A stretch of 64,000 bases of DNA from Methylotenera sp. GTDB lineage: Bacteria > Pseudomonadota > Gammaproteobacteria > Burkholderiales > Methylophilaceae. A program made the position numbers and the translations under genes. Shown piece by piece: positions 16,909-24,647 of this stretch. Under the pieces are notes generated by a model. It worked only from the letters and a program-made list of their open reading frames with translations. It was not told where the DNA came from and ran no database searches. Location of the stretch: assembly GCA_030693535.1 (NCBI GenBank), contig JAUYAL010000067.1, forward strand, positions 29,711-93,710, in the 5' to 3' direction. Within the stretch, counting starts at the first letter, position 1. Each line of letters starts with the position of its first letter.

Positions 16909-19587
16909 CTACAGTTTTTTATGCACGTTTTTGATGTTACTGTCTTCTAGATTAGTTGAGACAATGAATCCTAAACGCCTCATCAATTTTAGCATGCTGG
17001 CATTATTTTTAAGCACTTCTCCTTCAATACTTTTCAATCCCTTAGTACGTGCAATATCCATCAATGCTTCAATTAATTTTTGAGCAAGCCCCTTACCTCT
17101 CATTGTATCGGCCACGACAAGAGCAAACTCACAACTTTCGCCATCGGGATTAATTGCATAACGTGCAACGCCTAATTCAACCTCTTTCTCTTGCTCTTCA
17201 TTGACCGCGATAAGCGCCATTTCACGGCTATAGTCAATTTGTGTGAAACGCACAAGCATTGATACGCTCAATTCCTCAACGCTCTTCATAAATCTAAAAT
17301 AGCGTGACTCCTCAGATAAATTTCGTACGAAGTCCTTCACCATCCATACATCTTCTGGGCGAATCGGCCGAATAACAATATTGGATCCATCTGCTAACTG
17401 CCAATGACTAACTAAATGTGTAGGATATGGATAAATCGCCATGTGCGCATAACGATCAGAGCTAGCACTGCGTGTGCCAAGCACTATTCGCGCATCTGCA
17501 GCTAATATCCCGTTTTCATCTAGTATCAATGGATTGATATCCATTTCCATCAACATCGGTAATTCACAAACCATTTCAGATACGCGAAGCAATAGACATT
17601 CTAAGGCATCCATATTGACAGGAGGCATATTACGAAAAGTACCCAACATTTTGGCTACATGTGTGGCTTGGATAAGATCTTTGACCAAAAAAGCATTAAG
17701 TGGCGGTAGCGCTACAGACTTATCCGCGATAATTTCTACTGTTGTGCCACCTGCTCCAAATGTAATCACAGGGCCAAAAACTGGGTCATTAGTGACGCCT
17801 ATCATCAGCTCACGCCCATTCGGTTTTACGATCATAGGTTGTATTGATATACCGTTAATGTGCGCTTTTGGACGACTACGTGACACTCTCTCGATTATTT
17901 CATGATAAGCCGTGCGAACTTCCAGTGCACTGGCAAGATTAAGTGCGACACCACCCACATCTGATTTATGCGTGATATCAGGTGAATTAATTTTCATCGC
18001 TACTGGAAAGCCCAATTGTTGAGCAATCAACAATGCCTCATTGGCTGATCGGGCAACCATCGTCTGCGCGACTGGAATATGAAAAGCTGACAGCAATGCT
18101 TTTGATTCCATTTCACCTAAAATTTTACGCTTATCCTGCAAAGCACCTTCAATAATCATGTGTGCACTTTCTACATCAGGCTCACTATGGTGAGAAAGTG
18201 GCCCGGGTACTTGCATTAAAAGTTTTTGGTTTTCATGATATGCCGCTAGAAAAGAGAAAATCTCAACAGCTTCTTCAGGTGTTCTAAAGCTAGGTTTTTT
18301 TGCACGATTAAATAAAGTCCTAGATTCATCAACTTGCTCCTCCCCCATCCAAGCAGTGAGTAAGGGTTTGTGATATTGGTTAGCAAGTTCTATCACGACT
18401 TCGGCAACTTGAAGTGGCTTAGTCATAGCTTGCGGCGTTAATATCGCCAAAACACCATCGACATCAAGATCTTCTAGACATGCTTTTATTGCCTGCTGAT
18501 AACGGTCTGCCTGCGCATCACCAATGATATCTACAGGATTACCATGTGACCAATTACTAGGTAGTGTCTGATTCAGCTTTTCGATAGTAATATCTGATAA
18601 AGTAGCTATAGTCAAACCTAAATCAATCGCGCAGTCTGTCGCCATGATGCCTGGTCCGCCACCATTGGTGACAATTGCCAGTCGCTTGCCAGTTGGAACA
18701 GAACCATAAGAAAGTACTTTAGCAGCGGAAAACAGTTGGTTAACAGTTTGAACGCGAACTACTCCAGCTCGGCGAACAGCCGCATCAAAAGCATCATCTG
18801 ATCCTGGGATCAAAGCGGTCTGCGATATTGCTTCTTTTGAAGCGCCTGCATGACGACCCACTTTAACTAAAATAACGGGTTTAATACGTGCTGCTGCACG
18901 AATTGCACTCATAAAACTTCTAGCGTTGTGAATGCTTTCTATATATAACAGGATGCTATGAGTTTTTGAATCCGAGATTAAGTAATCGAGAATCTCACCA
19001 AAATCCACATCCAATGCATCTCCTAAAGATATCACACTGGAAAATCCTACATCGTTGCATTTTGCCCAATCCAAAATAGCACTGCACAATGCACCAGACT
19101 GTGAAATAAAAGCTATGTTACCTGCTATTGCACTGCCATTATTGAAAGTAGCATTGAGTCCAATGTCTGGCCGCATCACACCCAAACAATTCGGGCCAAT
19201 AAGTCGAATGCCATAATGCTGAGCAATTTCTAGTAAGGCAATCTCCAAGGCTTTACTTGCAGACCCAGTTTCTCCAAATCCAGCTGTAATGATTACAGCC
19301 GCCTTCACATTGTGTTTTCCACAGTCCTCAATAATAGCTAACATCGACTCTGGGGGCGTAGCAATCACAGCCAATTCAATTGGCGCCGAAATATCTGAAA
19401 TTGATGAATACGCCTTACAACCCTGAATTTCTGAATCACTGATATTTATTGGGTAAAGCTTGCCCTTAAATCCGCTTTTAAGCATATTTAGAAAGACAAT
19501 TTGCCCGACAGTATCAATATTATTGCTCGCGCCAAATACGGCCACAGAATTAGGTGAGAACAATGGCTTGAGATGATGCTGACTCAT
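16909..19587 (-). CDS. Pat-type protein lysine acetyltransferase (ACD-like domain plus GNAT)
   Basis: This 892-residue protein has an NDP-forming acyl-CoA synthetase-like region (CoA-binding domain from VAVFGASNNIDTVG, then ligase and ATP-grasp parts to about 700) followed by a GNAT acetyltransferase (about 725-892; acetyl-CoA loop DTMRGKGLAQKLIEALM). In active ADP-forming synthetases a catalytic His lies in a SHTG-type motif; here the corresponding stretch reads ISQTALIPGSD, with Gln at that place, as expected if the domain is a regulatory sensor as in Salmonella Pat. The likely substrate is Acs. The deacetylase gene follows nine bases downstream. The promoter lies in the repeat-bearing gap with the PHA operon. 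Confidence 0.9.
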   Translation of the reverse strand: MSQHHLKPLFSPNSVAVFGASNNIDTVGQIVFLNMLKSGFKGKLYPINISDSEIQGCKAYSSISDISAPIELAVIATPPESMLAIIEDCGKHNVKAAVIITAGFGETGSASKALEIALLEIAQHYGIRLIGPNCLGVMRPDIGLNATFNNGSAIAGNIAFISQSGALCSAILDWAKCNDVGFSSVISLGDALDVDFGEILDYLISDSKTHSILLYIESIHNARSFMSAIRAAARIKPVILVKVGRHAGASKEAISQTALIPGSDDAFDAAVRRAGVVRVQTVNQLFSAAKVLSYGSVPTGKRLAIVTNGGGPGIMATDCAIDLGLTIATLSDITIEKLNQTLPSNWSHGNPVDIIGDAQADRYQQAIKACLEDLDVDGVLAILTPQAMTKPLQVAEVVIELANQYHKPLLTAWMGEEQVDESRTLFNRAKKPSFRTPEEAVEIFSFLAAYHENQKLLMQVPGPLSHHSEPDVESAHMIIEGALQDKRKILGEMESKALLSAFHIPVAQTMVARSANEALLIAQQLGFPVAMKINSPDITHKSDVGGVALNLASALEVRTAYHEIIERVSRSRPKAHINGISIQPMIVKPNGRELMIGVTNDPVFGPVITFGAGGTTVEIIADKSVALPPLNAFLVKDLIQATHVAKMLGTFRNMPPVNMDALECLLLRVSEMVCELPMLMEMDINPLILDENGILAADARIVLGTRSASSDRYAHMAIYPYPTHLVSHWQLADGSNIVIRPIRPEDVWMVKDFVRNLSEESRYFRFMKSVEELSVSMLVRFTQIDYSREMALIAVNEEQEKEVELGVARYAINPDGESCEFALVVADTMRGKGLAQKLIEALMDIARTKGLKSIEGEVLKNNASMLKLMRRLGFIVSTNLEDSNIKNVHKKL

Positions 19588-19711
19588 GATTTTCTATCTT
19601 TTTATAATTTAACAGTAAGCACTATATTAGCGCATAAGAATTTATTTATTTGACTAATACTAAAGAAATCAATACTTACACTTAGCCTTATTTATTGATG
19701 ACTAACAATGA

Positions 19712-19819
19712 TTTTGCTTTTGCTTTTGCTTTTGCTTTTGCTTTTGCTTTTGCTTTTGCTTTTGCTTTTGCTTTTGCTTTTGCTTTTGCTTTTGCTTTTG
19801 CTTTTGCTTTTGCTTTTGC
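19712..19819. repeat. Tandem array of 18 perfect TTTTGC hexamers
   Basis: Eighteen uninterrupted copies of TTTTGC (108 bases) occupy 19712-19819. Strand asymmetry is complete: T, G and C only on plus, A, C and G on minus. The array is 125 bases upstream of the acetyltransferase start and about 300 bases upstream of the first PHA gene. Perfect arrays of this length are prone to slippage. Confidence 0.98.
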
Positions 19820-19821
19820 AA

Positions 19822-19837
19822 TATCTTATATAAGATA
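19822..19837. promoter_or_regulatory. 16-base perfect palindrome at the start of the heptamer array
   Basis: TATCTTATATAAGATA is its own reverse complement. Its right half is the first unit of the ATATAAG array, so the array may have grown from this site. The core TCTTATATAAGA recurs exactly at 25919-25930 upstream of phaA. Binding of a regulator is inference. Confidence 0.6.
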
Positions 19838-19918
19838 TAAGATATAAGATATAAGATATAAGATATAAGATATAAGATATAAGATATAAGATATAAGATA
19901 TAAGATATAAGATATAAG
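19828..19918. repeat. Tandem array of 13 perfect ATATAAG heptamers
   Basis: Thirteen uninterrupted copies of ATATAAG (91 bases) occupy 19828-19918, only eight bases after the hexamer array ends. Each unit contains a TATAAG that resembles a -10 element. The array ends about 140 bases before the predicted -35 of the PHA promoter. Confidence 0.98.
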
Positions 19919-20060
19919 TTTAAATGTATACTGACATACTAATCAGATTTTGTCTTAATAATATTTGCTTGTAAGAATTATCAAATGACAATAATTACAA
20001 CATTCAAGTTCAGTGAGTTATAAATATTTAAATTATTTAGAAAAATATTTCTATTTGTTG

Positions 20061-20088
20061 TTGACAAGTATTACTTTTGTAATACAAT
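20061..20088 (+). promoter_or_regulatory. Sigma70-type promoter of the PHA operon with an internal inverted repeat
   Basis: A consensus -35 TTGACA (20061-20066) is followed after 16 bases by TACAAT (20083-20088). Between and overlapping them is a perfect 7-base inverted repeat GTATTAC (20068-20074) / GTAATAC (20079-20085) with a TTTT spacer, placed as an operator that would block RNA polymerase. A similar sequence, GTAGTACTTTCGTAAC, lies at 25936-25951 upstream of phaA. Confidence 0.7.
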
Positions 20089-20121
20089 AAGAATACTTTA
20101 GAAACATTAATTGGAATAACA

Positions 20122-20466
20122 ATGGCACTTAAACCTATCACTATCAGGTTAGACGAAGAAGAATACGAAAAACTTAAAGCTCATTTAGAAGCTTTTGGCG
20201 ACCCAGATATCAACGTTGCATACGTTGTGAGGTCGTATATCCGTGACCTCAACAGGTCTCTGCCATTTATGCTTACCTCAGGCTGGGATTTGAAAAATTA
20301 CTTTGGCATGCTGGGTTCGTGGCTTAAACAGTTTGGTGCGATGAAAGATGCAGACATGTTTAAGATGATGAGTAATCCTTGGCAAATTTGGTCACCTAGC
20401 AGTTCCGGACCAGTGACTGATGATGTGAATTTAGATCGAACATCTAAACCAAAACAAGCAAATTAA
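20122..20466 (+). CDS. Ribbon-helix-helix-like protein, first gene of the PHA operon
   Basis: This is a 114-residue protein I do not recognise as a named family. The N-terminus looks like a ribbon-helix-helix DNA-binding fold: a short strand PITIRLDEE (5-13), a helix YEKLKAHLEAF and a second helix NVAYVVRSYIRDLNRSL. The C-terminal half is rich in Phe, Trp, Met and Gly (GWDLKNYFGMLGSWLKQFG, about 54-72) and could form an amphipathic, granule- or lipid-binding segment. It is the promoter-proximal gene of the phasin-like/phaE/phaC operon, directly downstream of an inverted repeat in the promoter. Autoregulation and PHA sensing are inference. Confidence 0.75.
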   Translation: MALKPITIRLDEEEYEKLKAHLEAFGDPDINVAYVVRSYIRDLNRSLPFMLTSGWDLKNYFGMLGSWLKQFGAMKDADMFKMMSNPWQIWSPSSSGPVTDDVNLDRTSKPKQAN

Positions 20467-20481
20467 TAAAGGAAGTTAGCC

Positions 20482-20925
20482 ATGATAACAGACCAACAAA
20501 TGCGCATGATGATAGAAATGTTTTCTAATCCAATGTTTAAACAAGGTGCAAATGAGTTTTTGAAAATTGCACAGCAACAGGGCATGGAAGCCGCAAACAA
20601 GTTTTGGGGAATTTCCTCAGAATCACAATCGTTTCCAGGGGTAGACAAAATGATGGAGCGTATGGCAGATTTCTACCAAACGTTAGGTTTTGTTCCTCAA
20701 GCAAAGTACGACGAGTTAATGAAGCAATATGCAAGCCTTAAAGCTGAGAACCAACTATTAACCGACACCATTCGCGAATTACAACAGCGCTTTATAGCAG
20801 AAAATAGTGCTAAAGCCCAACAGGCATGGCAAGAGGTTGTTGACAAACAATTGGAAATGAGTCGTGAAGTTACAAAGAGTTTTTTTGATGTACTAAAGCA
20901 ATCTTCGCCCACCAAAGGCGAGTAA
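20482..20925 (+). CDS. Phasin-like small helical protein A of the PHA operon
   Basis: The 147-residue protein is predicted almost entirely helical, with a central Leu/Gln-rich coiled coil (YDELMKQYASLKAENQLL, about 76-93, to about 115). I cannot place it in a named family. Its C-terminal module DKQLEMSREVTKSFFDV (121-137) is 12 of 17 identical to EKQLEISREVLKSFIDI (94-110) of the next gene product. A granule-associated (phasin) or PhaE-partner role fits the size, coiled coil and location. The start ATG at 20482 has AAAGGAAG upstream, and the gene begins 15 bases after the RHH-like gene ends. Confidence 0.75.
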   Translation: MITDQQMRMMIEMFSNPMFKQGANEFLKIAQQQGMEAANKFWGISSESQSFPGVDKMMERMADFYQTLGFVPQAKYDELMKQYASLKAENQLLTDTIRELQQRFIAENSAKAQQAWQEVVDKQLEMSREVTKSFFDVLKQSSPTKGE

Positions 20926-20953
20926 TTTTTTTTAAACTTTGAAAGGAAATAAA

Positions 20954-21313
20954 ATGATAGACAAACAACTTGAGTATTTTGATGCTTTAACTTCAACACA
21001 GAAACAAGTGTTTAACAATCTTCTAAACGCTCAAAAAGATTTACGAGTTCAGTGGATGGATGCTATCGGTAAAACACATGCTGCATTCACTAGCATTCCT
21101 GGTTTACCAGAAACACCGCAAACTAAAGAAGCATTGAATCAATTTAATACTTGGTTCAGCACAGTCGCAAGCAACTCACAAAGCGCAACTGAAGAAGCTC
21201 TTAAAGTTCAGGAGAATTGTATTAGCGCCTATGAGAAGCAATTAGAAATTAGTCGTGAAGTTTTAAAAAGCTTCATTGATATTGCTAATCCTGCTAAAAC
21301 AAAAGCTAAATAA
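20954..21313 (+). CDS. Phasin-like small helical protein B of the PHA operon
   Basis: This 119-residue helical protein begins MIDKQLEYFDALTSTQKQ, has a Pro-containing hinge (SIPGLPETPQT, about 47-57) and ends in AKTKAK. The layout (amphipathic N-terminal helix, hinge, second helix) and length resemble phasins that coat PHA granules. It shares the KQLE-SREV-KSF-D C-terminal module with the preceding gene product. The frame can be extended to a TTG at 20939, but the ATG at 20954 has AAAGGA upstream and is preferred. It is followed by a stem-loop before phaE. Confidence 0.78.
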   Translation: MIDKQLEYFDALTSTQKQVFNNLLNAQKDLRVQWMDAIGKTHAAFTSIPGLPETPQTKEALNQFNTWFSTVASNSQSATEEALKVQENCISAYEKQLEISREVLKSFIDIANPAKTKAK

Positions 21314-21337
21314 AAACCACCTAGTTTAAGTTACTTA

Positions 21338-21365
21338 CCGTTGAAGACCCCTCGGTCTCCAACGG
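21338..21365 (+). other. Stem-loop between the phasin-like genes and phaE
   Basis: CCGTTGAAGACC (21338-21349) pairs with GGTCTCCAACGG (21354-21365) with one A-C mismatch and a 4-base loop. No T-run follows, so it is not a typical terminator; it could stabilise the upstream phasin-like mRNA, attenuate, or be a processing site. Confidence 0.7.
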
Positions 21366-21423
21366 GAGTTCTTACTTAATAACAAGCACCTAGACTACTG
21401 GGTGAGATAAAAAAGGAATGATA

Positions 21424-22461
21424 GTGGAAATCCCTAATGATTACTTTGACAGCTGGATAAAAACACAACAACAAGCTTTTTCTTCTCTGCGCGATCAAGC
21501 ACTTCAAATGCAGTCGTTTTTCCCTAATAGTGGCGCAACATTGGATAACCCTTTTACAAACTGGGCTAAATCGGCATTTCAAGCGTTCCCAATGGGTGCA
21601 GATGCTAATTTAACCAAAGATACTTTTAGTAAAACGCTATATGGTAATGAAGCGATGCAGAAGCTATATGAACTATGGCAACCAATGCTAAATGCAATTA
21701 AAAACAAGACGATTGACCCAAACAATTACACTGACTTAACAGATCCAGCTAAAATTAAGCAACTGTTTGACAAGTTGTTTAGCTTTGATCTTGACGCAAT
21801 GAACCAATTGCAAAAGCAAACCGCTCAATATGCTGATACTTACCAACAATTTGGCAAACCTTGGGTTGATGCAGCAAAATCACGGTCTAGCAATTTCACA
21901 CATAATGATTTTCAACCAGAAGCTTTAGTTTTACAGATGCAAGCAGCGTACGCCATGTTTGAAAACACCACAGGCAAGATATTCAGCACACCAGCAGTAG
22001 GTAAAGACCGTGAAAAAATGGAATTAATGACGAAATGTGCTAAAGCAATGTCTAACTTTGCAGCCAACAATATTGAATACCAAAAAATGATGCACATGAC
22101 AGGTCAAGATGCCATGCAGGCTGTGGTTAAAACACTTGCGGAAAAATTGGAAGCTGGTGAAAAGTTCGAGAAATTTGACGAGTTTTTTGCATTGTGGATT
22201 GATACTAATGAAAAAACCTTTAATAAACTATTTCAAACGAAAGCATTCTCACAAAAACGTAATGCAATGACAGAAGCAGGCTTCGAAGCTCGCAAACTTT
22301 ACAACGAAATTGTTGAAAATGAACTTGCGGGTTTTCCTATCGCGCGCCGTTCTGAAATGGATGAAGTTTATAAATTAGTCTACGATTTACGCAAACAATT
22401 AAAAAGCATGGAATCACAAATTCAAGAATTGAAAATTTCAGCATCGAAAACTAAGGAATAA
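21424..22461 (+). CDS. phaE: Class III PHA synthase subunit PhaE
   Basis: The protein of about 345 residues lacks the catalytic Cys and is the partner subunit of class III PHA synthase, which together with PhaC polymerises (R)-3-hydroxyacyl-CoA on granules. Typical features are the aromatic, Gln-rich N-terminus, the conserved central/C-terminal stretch AGFEARKLYNEIVENELAG and FPIARRSEMDEVYKLVYDL, and a C-terminal coiled coil (RKQLKSMESQIQELK). The phaC gene begins five bases after its stop. AAGGA at 21413-21417 abuts an ATG at 21418 and is six bases from a GTG at 21424, so I prefer the GTG. Confidence 0.9.
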   Translation: MEIPNDYFDSWIKTQQQAFSSLRDQALQMQSFFPNSGATLDNPFTNWAKSAFQAFPMGADANLTKDTFSKTLYGNEAMQKLYELWQPMLNAIKNKTIDPNNYTDLTDPAKIKQLFDKLFSFDLDAMNQLQKQTAQYADTYQQFGKPWVDAAKSRSSNFTHNDFQPEALVLQMQAAYAMFENTTGKIFSTPAVGKDREKMELMTKCAKAMSNFAANNIEYQKMMHMTGQDAMQAVVKTLAEKLEAGEKFEKFDEFFALWIDTNEKTFNKLFQTKAFSQKRNAMTEAGFEARKLYNEIVENELAGFPIARRSEMDEVYKLVYDLRKQLKSMESQIQELKISASKTKE

Positions 22462-22466
22462 CAGTC

Positions 22467-23711
22467 ATGATCAATCCGTTCTCAAATATTGATGCTAAAT
22501 TAACTATGAAGCATTTAGGCGAATTCAATAGCAAACTCATGAAAGGCGTTGAATTACTTACTGACATTGAAGAAATTGACGTGGGCACAGCGACCAAACA
22601 TTTAATCTACGAAGAAGATAAGCTCAAACTCTATCGCTACAAACCAGAAACTGATAAAGCTTGTGGCGTTCCAGTTTTAGTAGTCTATGCACTGGTTAAC
22701 CGTCCTTATATGTTGGATATTCAGCCGGACCGTAGCTTTATTCGCAACCTACTTAAACTAGGCCTAGATGTATACATTATTGATTGGGGTTACCCAACGC
22801 AGTCTGACCGCTACTTAAGTATGGATGACTATATCAATGGCTATATCGACAATTGTGTAGAAGCTGTTCGTAAAAATGCAAAAAGCGAGAAAGTAAGTCT
22901 AATGGGCGTTTGTCAGGGCGGTACATTCTCAGCGATTTATTCAGCGTTGCATCCAGAAAAAGTACAAAACCTGATTACACTCGTTGCGCCATTTGATTTC
23001 TCGACTAATGATGGCCTGCTATTCAACTGGTCGAAAACAATGGACGTTGATGCATTAGTTGATGCTTATGGAGTAGTTCCAGGTAATATTCTAAACGATG
23101 GATTTCTGATGTTAATGCCATTCAATTTGAATATCAAAAAATATATTGATATGCTGGACGTGATGGAAGATAAGGAAAAATTACTTAACTTCCTACGTAT
23201 GGAAAAATGGATTTTTGACAGTCCAGGCCAAGCAGGTGAATGCTTACGTCAGTTTGTTAAAGACTGTTACCAGGGTAACAAATTAGTCAAAGGCAAACTT
23301 AAACTAGGTGGAAAATCTGTTGATTTAGGCAAAATCACCATGCCTATTTTGAACATATATGCTTCTGCTGACCATCTCGTTCCGCCTGCCGCCACCAAGC
23401 CATTTAATGACTTAGTTGGCTCCAAAGATAAAACTTTGTATGAGTTCCAAGGTGGTCACATTGGCGTATTTGTTGGTTCACGCTCACAAAAAGAATTAGC
23501 ACCTGCTATTTCTAAATGGTTAATACAGCGGGATACTCCAGTTCCAGTTAAGACTACTCAGGTTAAAGATGCACCTGCTAAAATGACAGAAAAACTAGCT
23601 GAGCCGGAAGCTGTTAAAGCTACTTTAATGCCTAAAGTAGCTACTAAACCTGTAGCTGCTAAAAAAGCAAGTGCAACGAAAACACCCGTTAATAAGCCGA
23701 CTAAATCTTGA
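22467..23711 (+). CDS. phaC: Class III PHA synthase catalytic subunit PhaC, with C-terminal Lys/Ala/Pro tail
   Basis: This 414-residue alpha/beta hydrolase has the synthase lipase box GVCQGG. The catalytic triad is Cys149, Asp302 (SADHLVPP) and His331 (GGHIGVF), the same numbering as in Allochromatium vinosum PhaC. The catalytic unit ends near residue 354. A tail of about 60 residues follows, rich in Lys, Ala, Pro, Thr and Val (for example KVATKPVAAKKASATKTPV), which ordinary class III PhaC (about 355 residues) lacks. The tail resembles the histone H1-like domains of nucleoid-binding phasins. The gene ends the plus-strand PHA operon, and a strong terminator follows. Confidence 0.95.
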   Translation: MINPFSNIDAKLTMKHLGEFNSKLMKGVELLTDIEEIDVGTATKHLIYEEDKLKLYRYKPETDKACGVPVLVVYALVNRPYMLDIQPDRSFIRNLLKLGLDVYIIDWGYPTQSDRYLSMDDYINGYIDNCVEAVRKNAKSEKVSLMGVCQGGTFSAIYSALHPEKVQNLITLVAPFDFSTNDGLLFNWSKTMDVDALVDAYGVVPGNILNDGFLMLMPFNLNIKKYIDMLDVMEDKEKLLNFLRMEKWIFDSPGQAGECLRQFVKDCYQGNKLVKGKLKLGGKSVDLGKITMPILNIYASADHLVPPAATKPFNDLVGSKDKTLYEFQGGHIGVFVGSRSQKELAPAISKWLIQRDTPVPVKTTQVKDAPAKMTEKLAEPEAVKATLMPKVATKPVAAKKASATKTPVNKPTKS

Positions 23712-23731
23712 CACATTAGTTATTTCCCAAA

Positions 23732-23771
23732 AACTAAAAGCCCCACAAAATGAACTGCGGGGCTTTTAGTT
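23732..23771. terminator. Bidirectional rho-independent terminator between phaC and phaB
   Basis: A perfect 13-base-pair stem, AACTAAAAGCCCC (23732-23744) with GGGGCTTTTAGTT (23759-23771), has a 14-base loop. The stem supplies T-runs in both directions and serves the convergent phaC and phaB transcripts. Confidence 0.88.
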
Positions 23772-23808
23772 ATTACCTAGTCACCAATAAGCTTGACTAC
23801 ACGATCAA

Positions 23809-24552
23809 TTAACACATATGTTGACCGCCATTAATAGCGATATTAGCCCCGGTGATGAAAGCAGCATCTTCAGAAGCCAAATACGAAACCAACTTTGCGA
23901 TTTCTTCTGGCTTACCTAAACGACCAACTGGAATACCAGAAACAATTTGGTCCCGGACTTCTTGCTTGATAGCCATGACCATTTCAGTACCGATATATCC
24001 AGGTGAAATGGTATTTACAGTAATCCCTTTTGCAGCCGTTTCTTGCGCTAGCGCCTTAGTAAAACCATGCATACCTGCTTTTGCTGCAGAGTAATTAGCT
24101 TGGCCAAACTGCCCTTTTTGTCCGTTTATAGAAGACATGTTAATCACACGACCCCAACCTGCCGCCAACATATCATCCACCACTTGGCGTGTCACATTAA
24201 AAACGCTGTTGAGATTAATATTAAGAACGTCCATCCAGTTTTCTAGTGGCATTTTCTTAAACATGCCATCTTTGGTAATACCTGCGTTATTCACTAATAC
24301 ACTTACAGTACCCACTTCAGCTTTAACTTTTGCCATCATCGCAACACATGATTCATAATTAGATACGTCACCCATAGCAATATGCATATCTCTACCTGCC
24401 GCACGCTCCGCAACCAACCAAGCTTGAGCTTTTTCTTCTTCTGGCGCTATGTAATTCGCTACTACCGTAAAACCATCTGATGCCAGTTGTCTGCAAATAC
24501 AACTGCCGATACCGCCTGTGCCGCCTGTTACTAATGCTATACGTTTAGTCAT
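23809..24552 (-). CDS. phaB: Acetoacetyl-CoA reductase PhaB
   Basis: The 247-residue short-chain dehydrogenase reduces acetoacetyl-CoA to (R)-3-hydroxybutyryl-CoA with NADPH. The cofactor glycine motif is VTGGTGGIGSCIC (8-20). The catalytic Ser is in NMSSINGQ (Ser140/141), with Tyr154 and Lys158 in QANYSAAKAG. SSINGQKGQFGQANY is the PhaB/FabG-like signature that separates PhaB from most FabG. It lies 95 bases downstream of phaA on the same strand, and the stop is convergent with phaC. A FabG paralogue is the alternative, but the location makes PhaB much more likely. Confidence 0.93.
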   Translation of the reverse strand: MTKRIALVTGGTGGIGSCICRQLASDGFTVVANYIAPEEEKAQAWLVAERAAGRDMHIAMGDVSNYESCVAMMAKVKAEVGTVSVLVNNAGITKDGMFKKMPLENWMDVLNINLNSVFNVTRQVVDDMLAAGWGRVINMSSINGQKGQFGQANYSAAKAGMHGFTKALAQETAAKGITVNTISPGYIGTEMVMAIKQEVRDQIVSGIPVGRLGKPEEIAKLVSYLASEDAAFITGANIAINGGQHMC

Positions 24553-24647
24553 GTTTCTCTCCTGAAATTCAAATTTTGTAATAAATTTTTAGCCATAAAA
24601 AAATAGCTTAATTTTCGTCTTGGTTTTTTGCTTACGTGACTTCGGTT

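Larger units (their letters stand above)
19588..20121. other. 534-base divergent control region between the acetyltransferase gene and the PHA operon
   Basis: No gene is visible. The stretch holds, in order, an AT-rich leader for the minus-strand acetyltransferase gene, an 18-copy hexamer array, a 16-base palindrome that opens a 13-copy heptamer array, about 140 bases of AT-rich DNA, and a near-consensus promoter for the plus-strand PHA operon. Confidence 0.85.

Noticed and set aside
19712..19918. CRISPR-like array
   Set aside because: Units are 6 and 7 bases with no spacers; these are simple tandem repeats and no cas genes are near.
19588..20121. Mobile-element footprint around the tandem arrays
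   Set aside because: No transposase, terminal inverted repeats or target duplication could be seen; slippage explains the arrays more simply.
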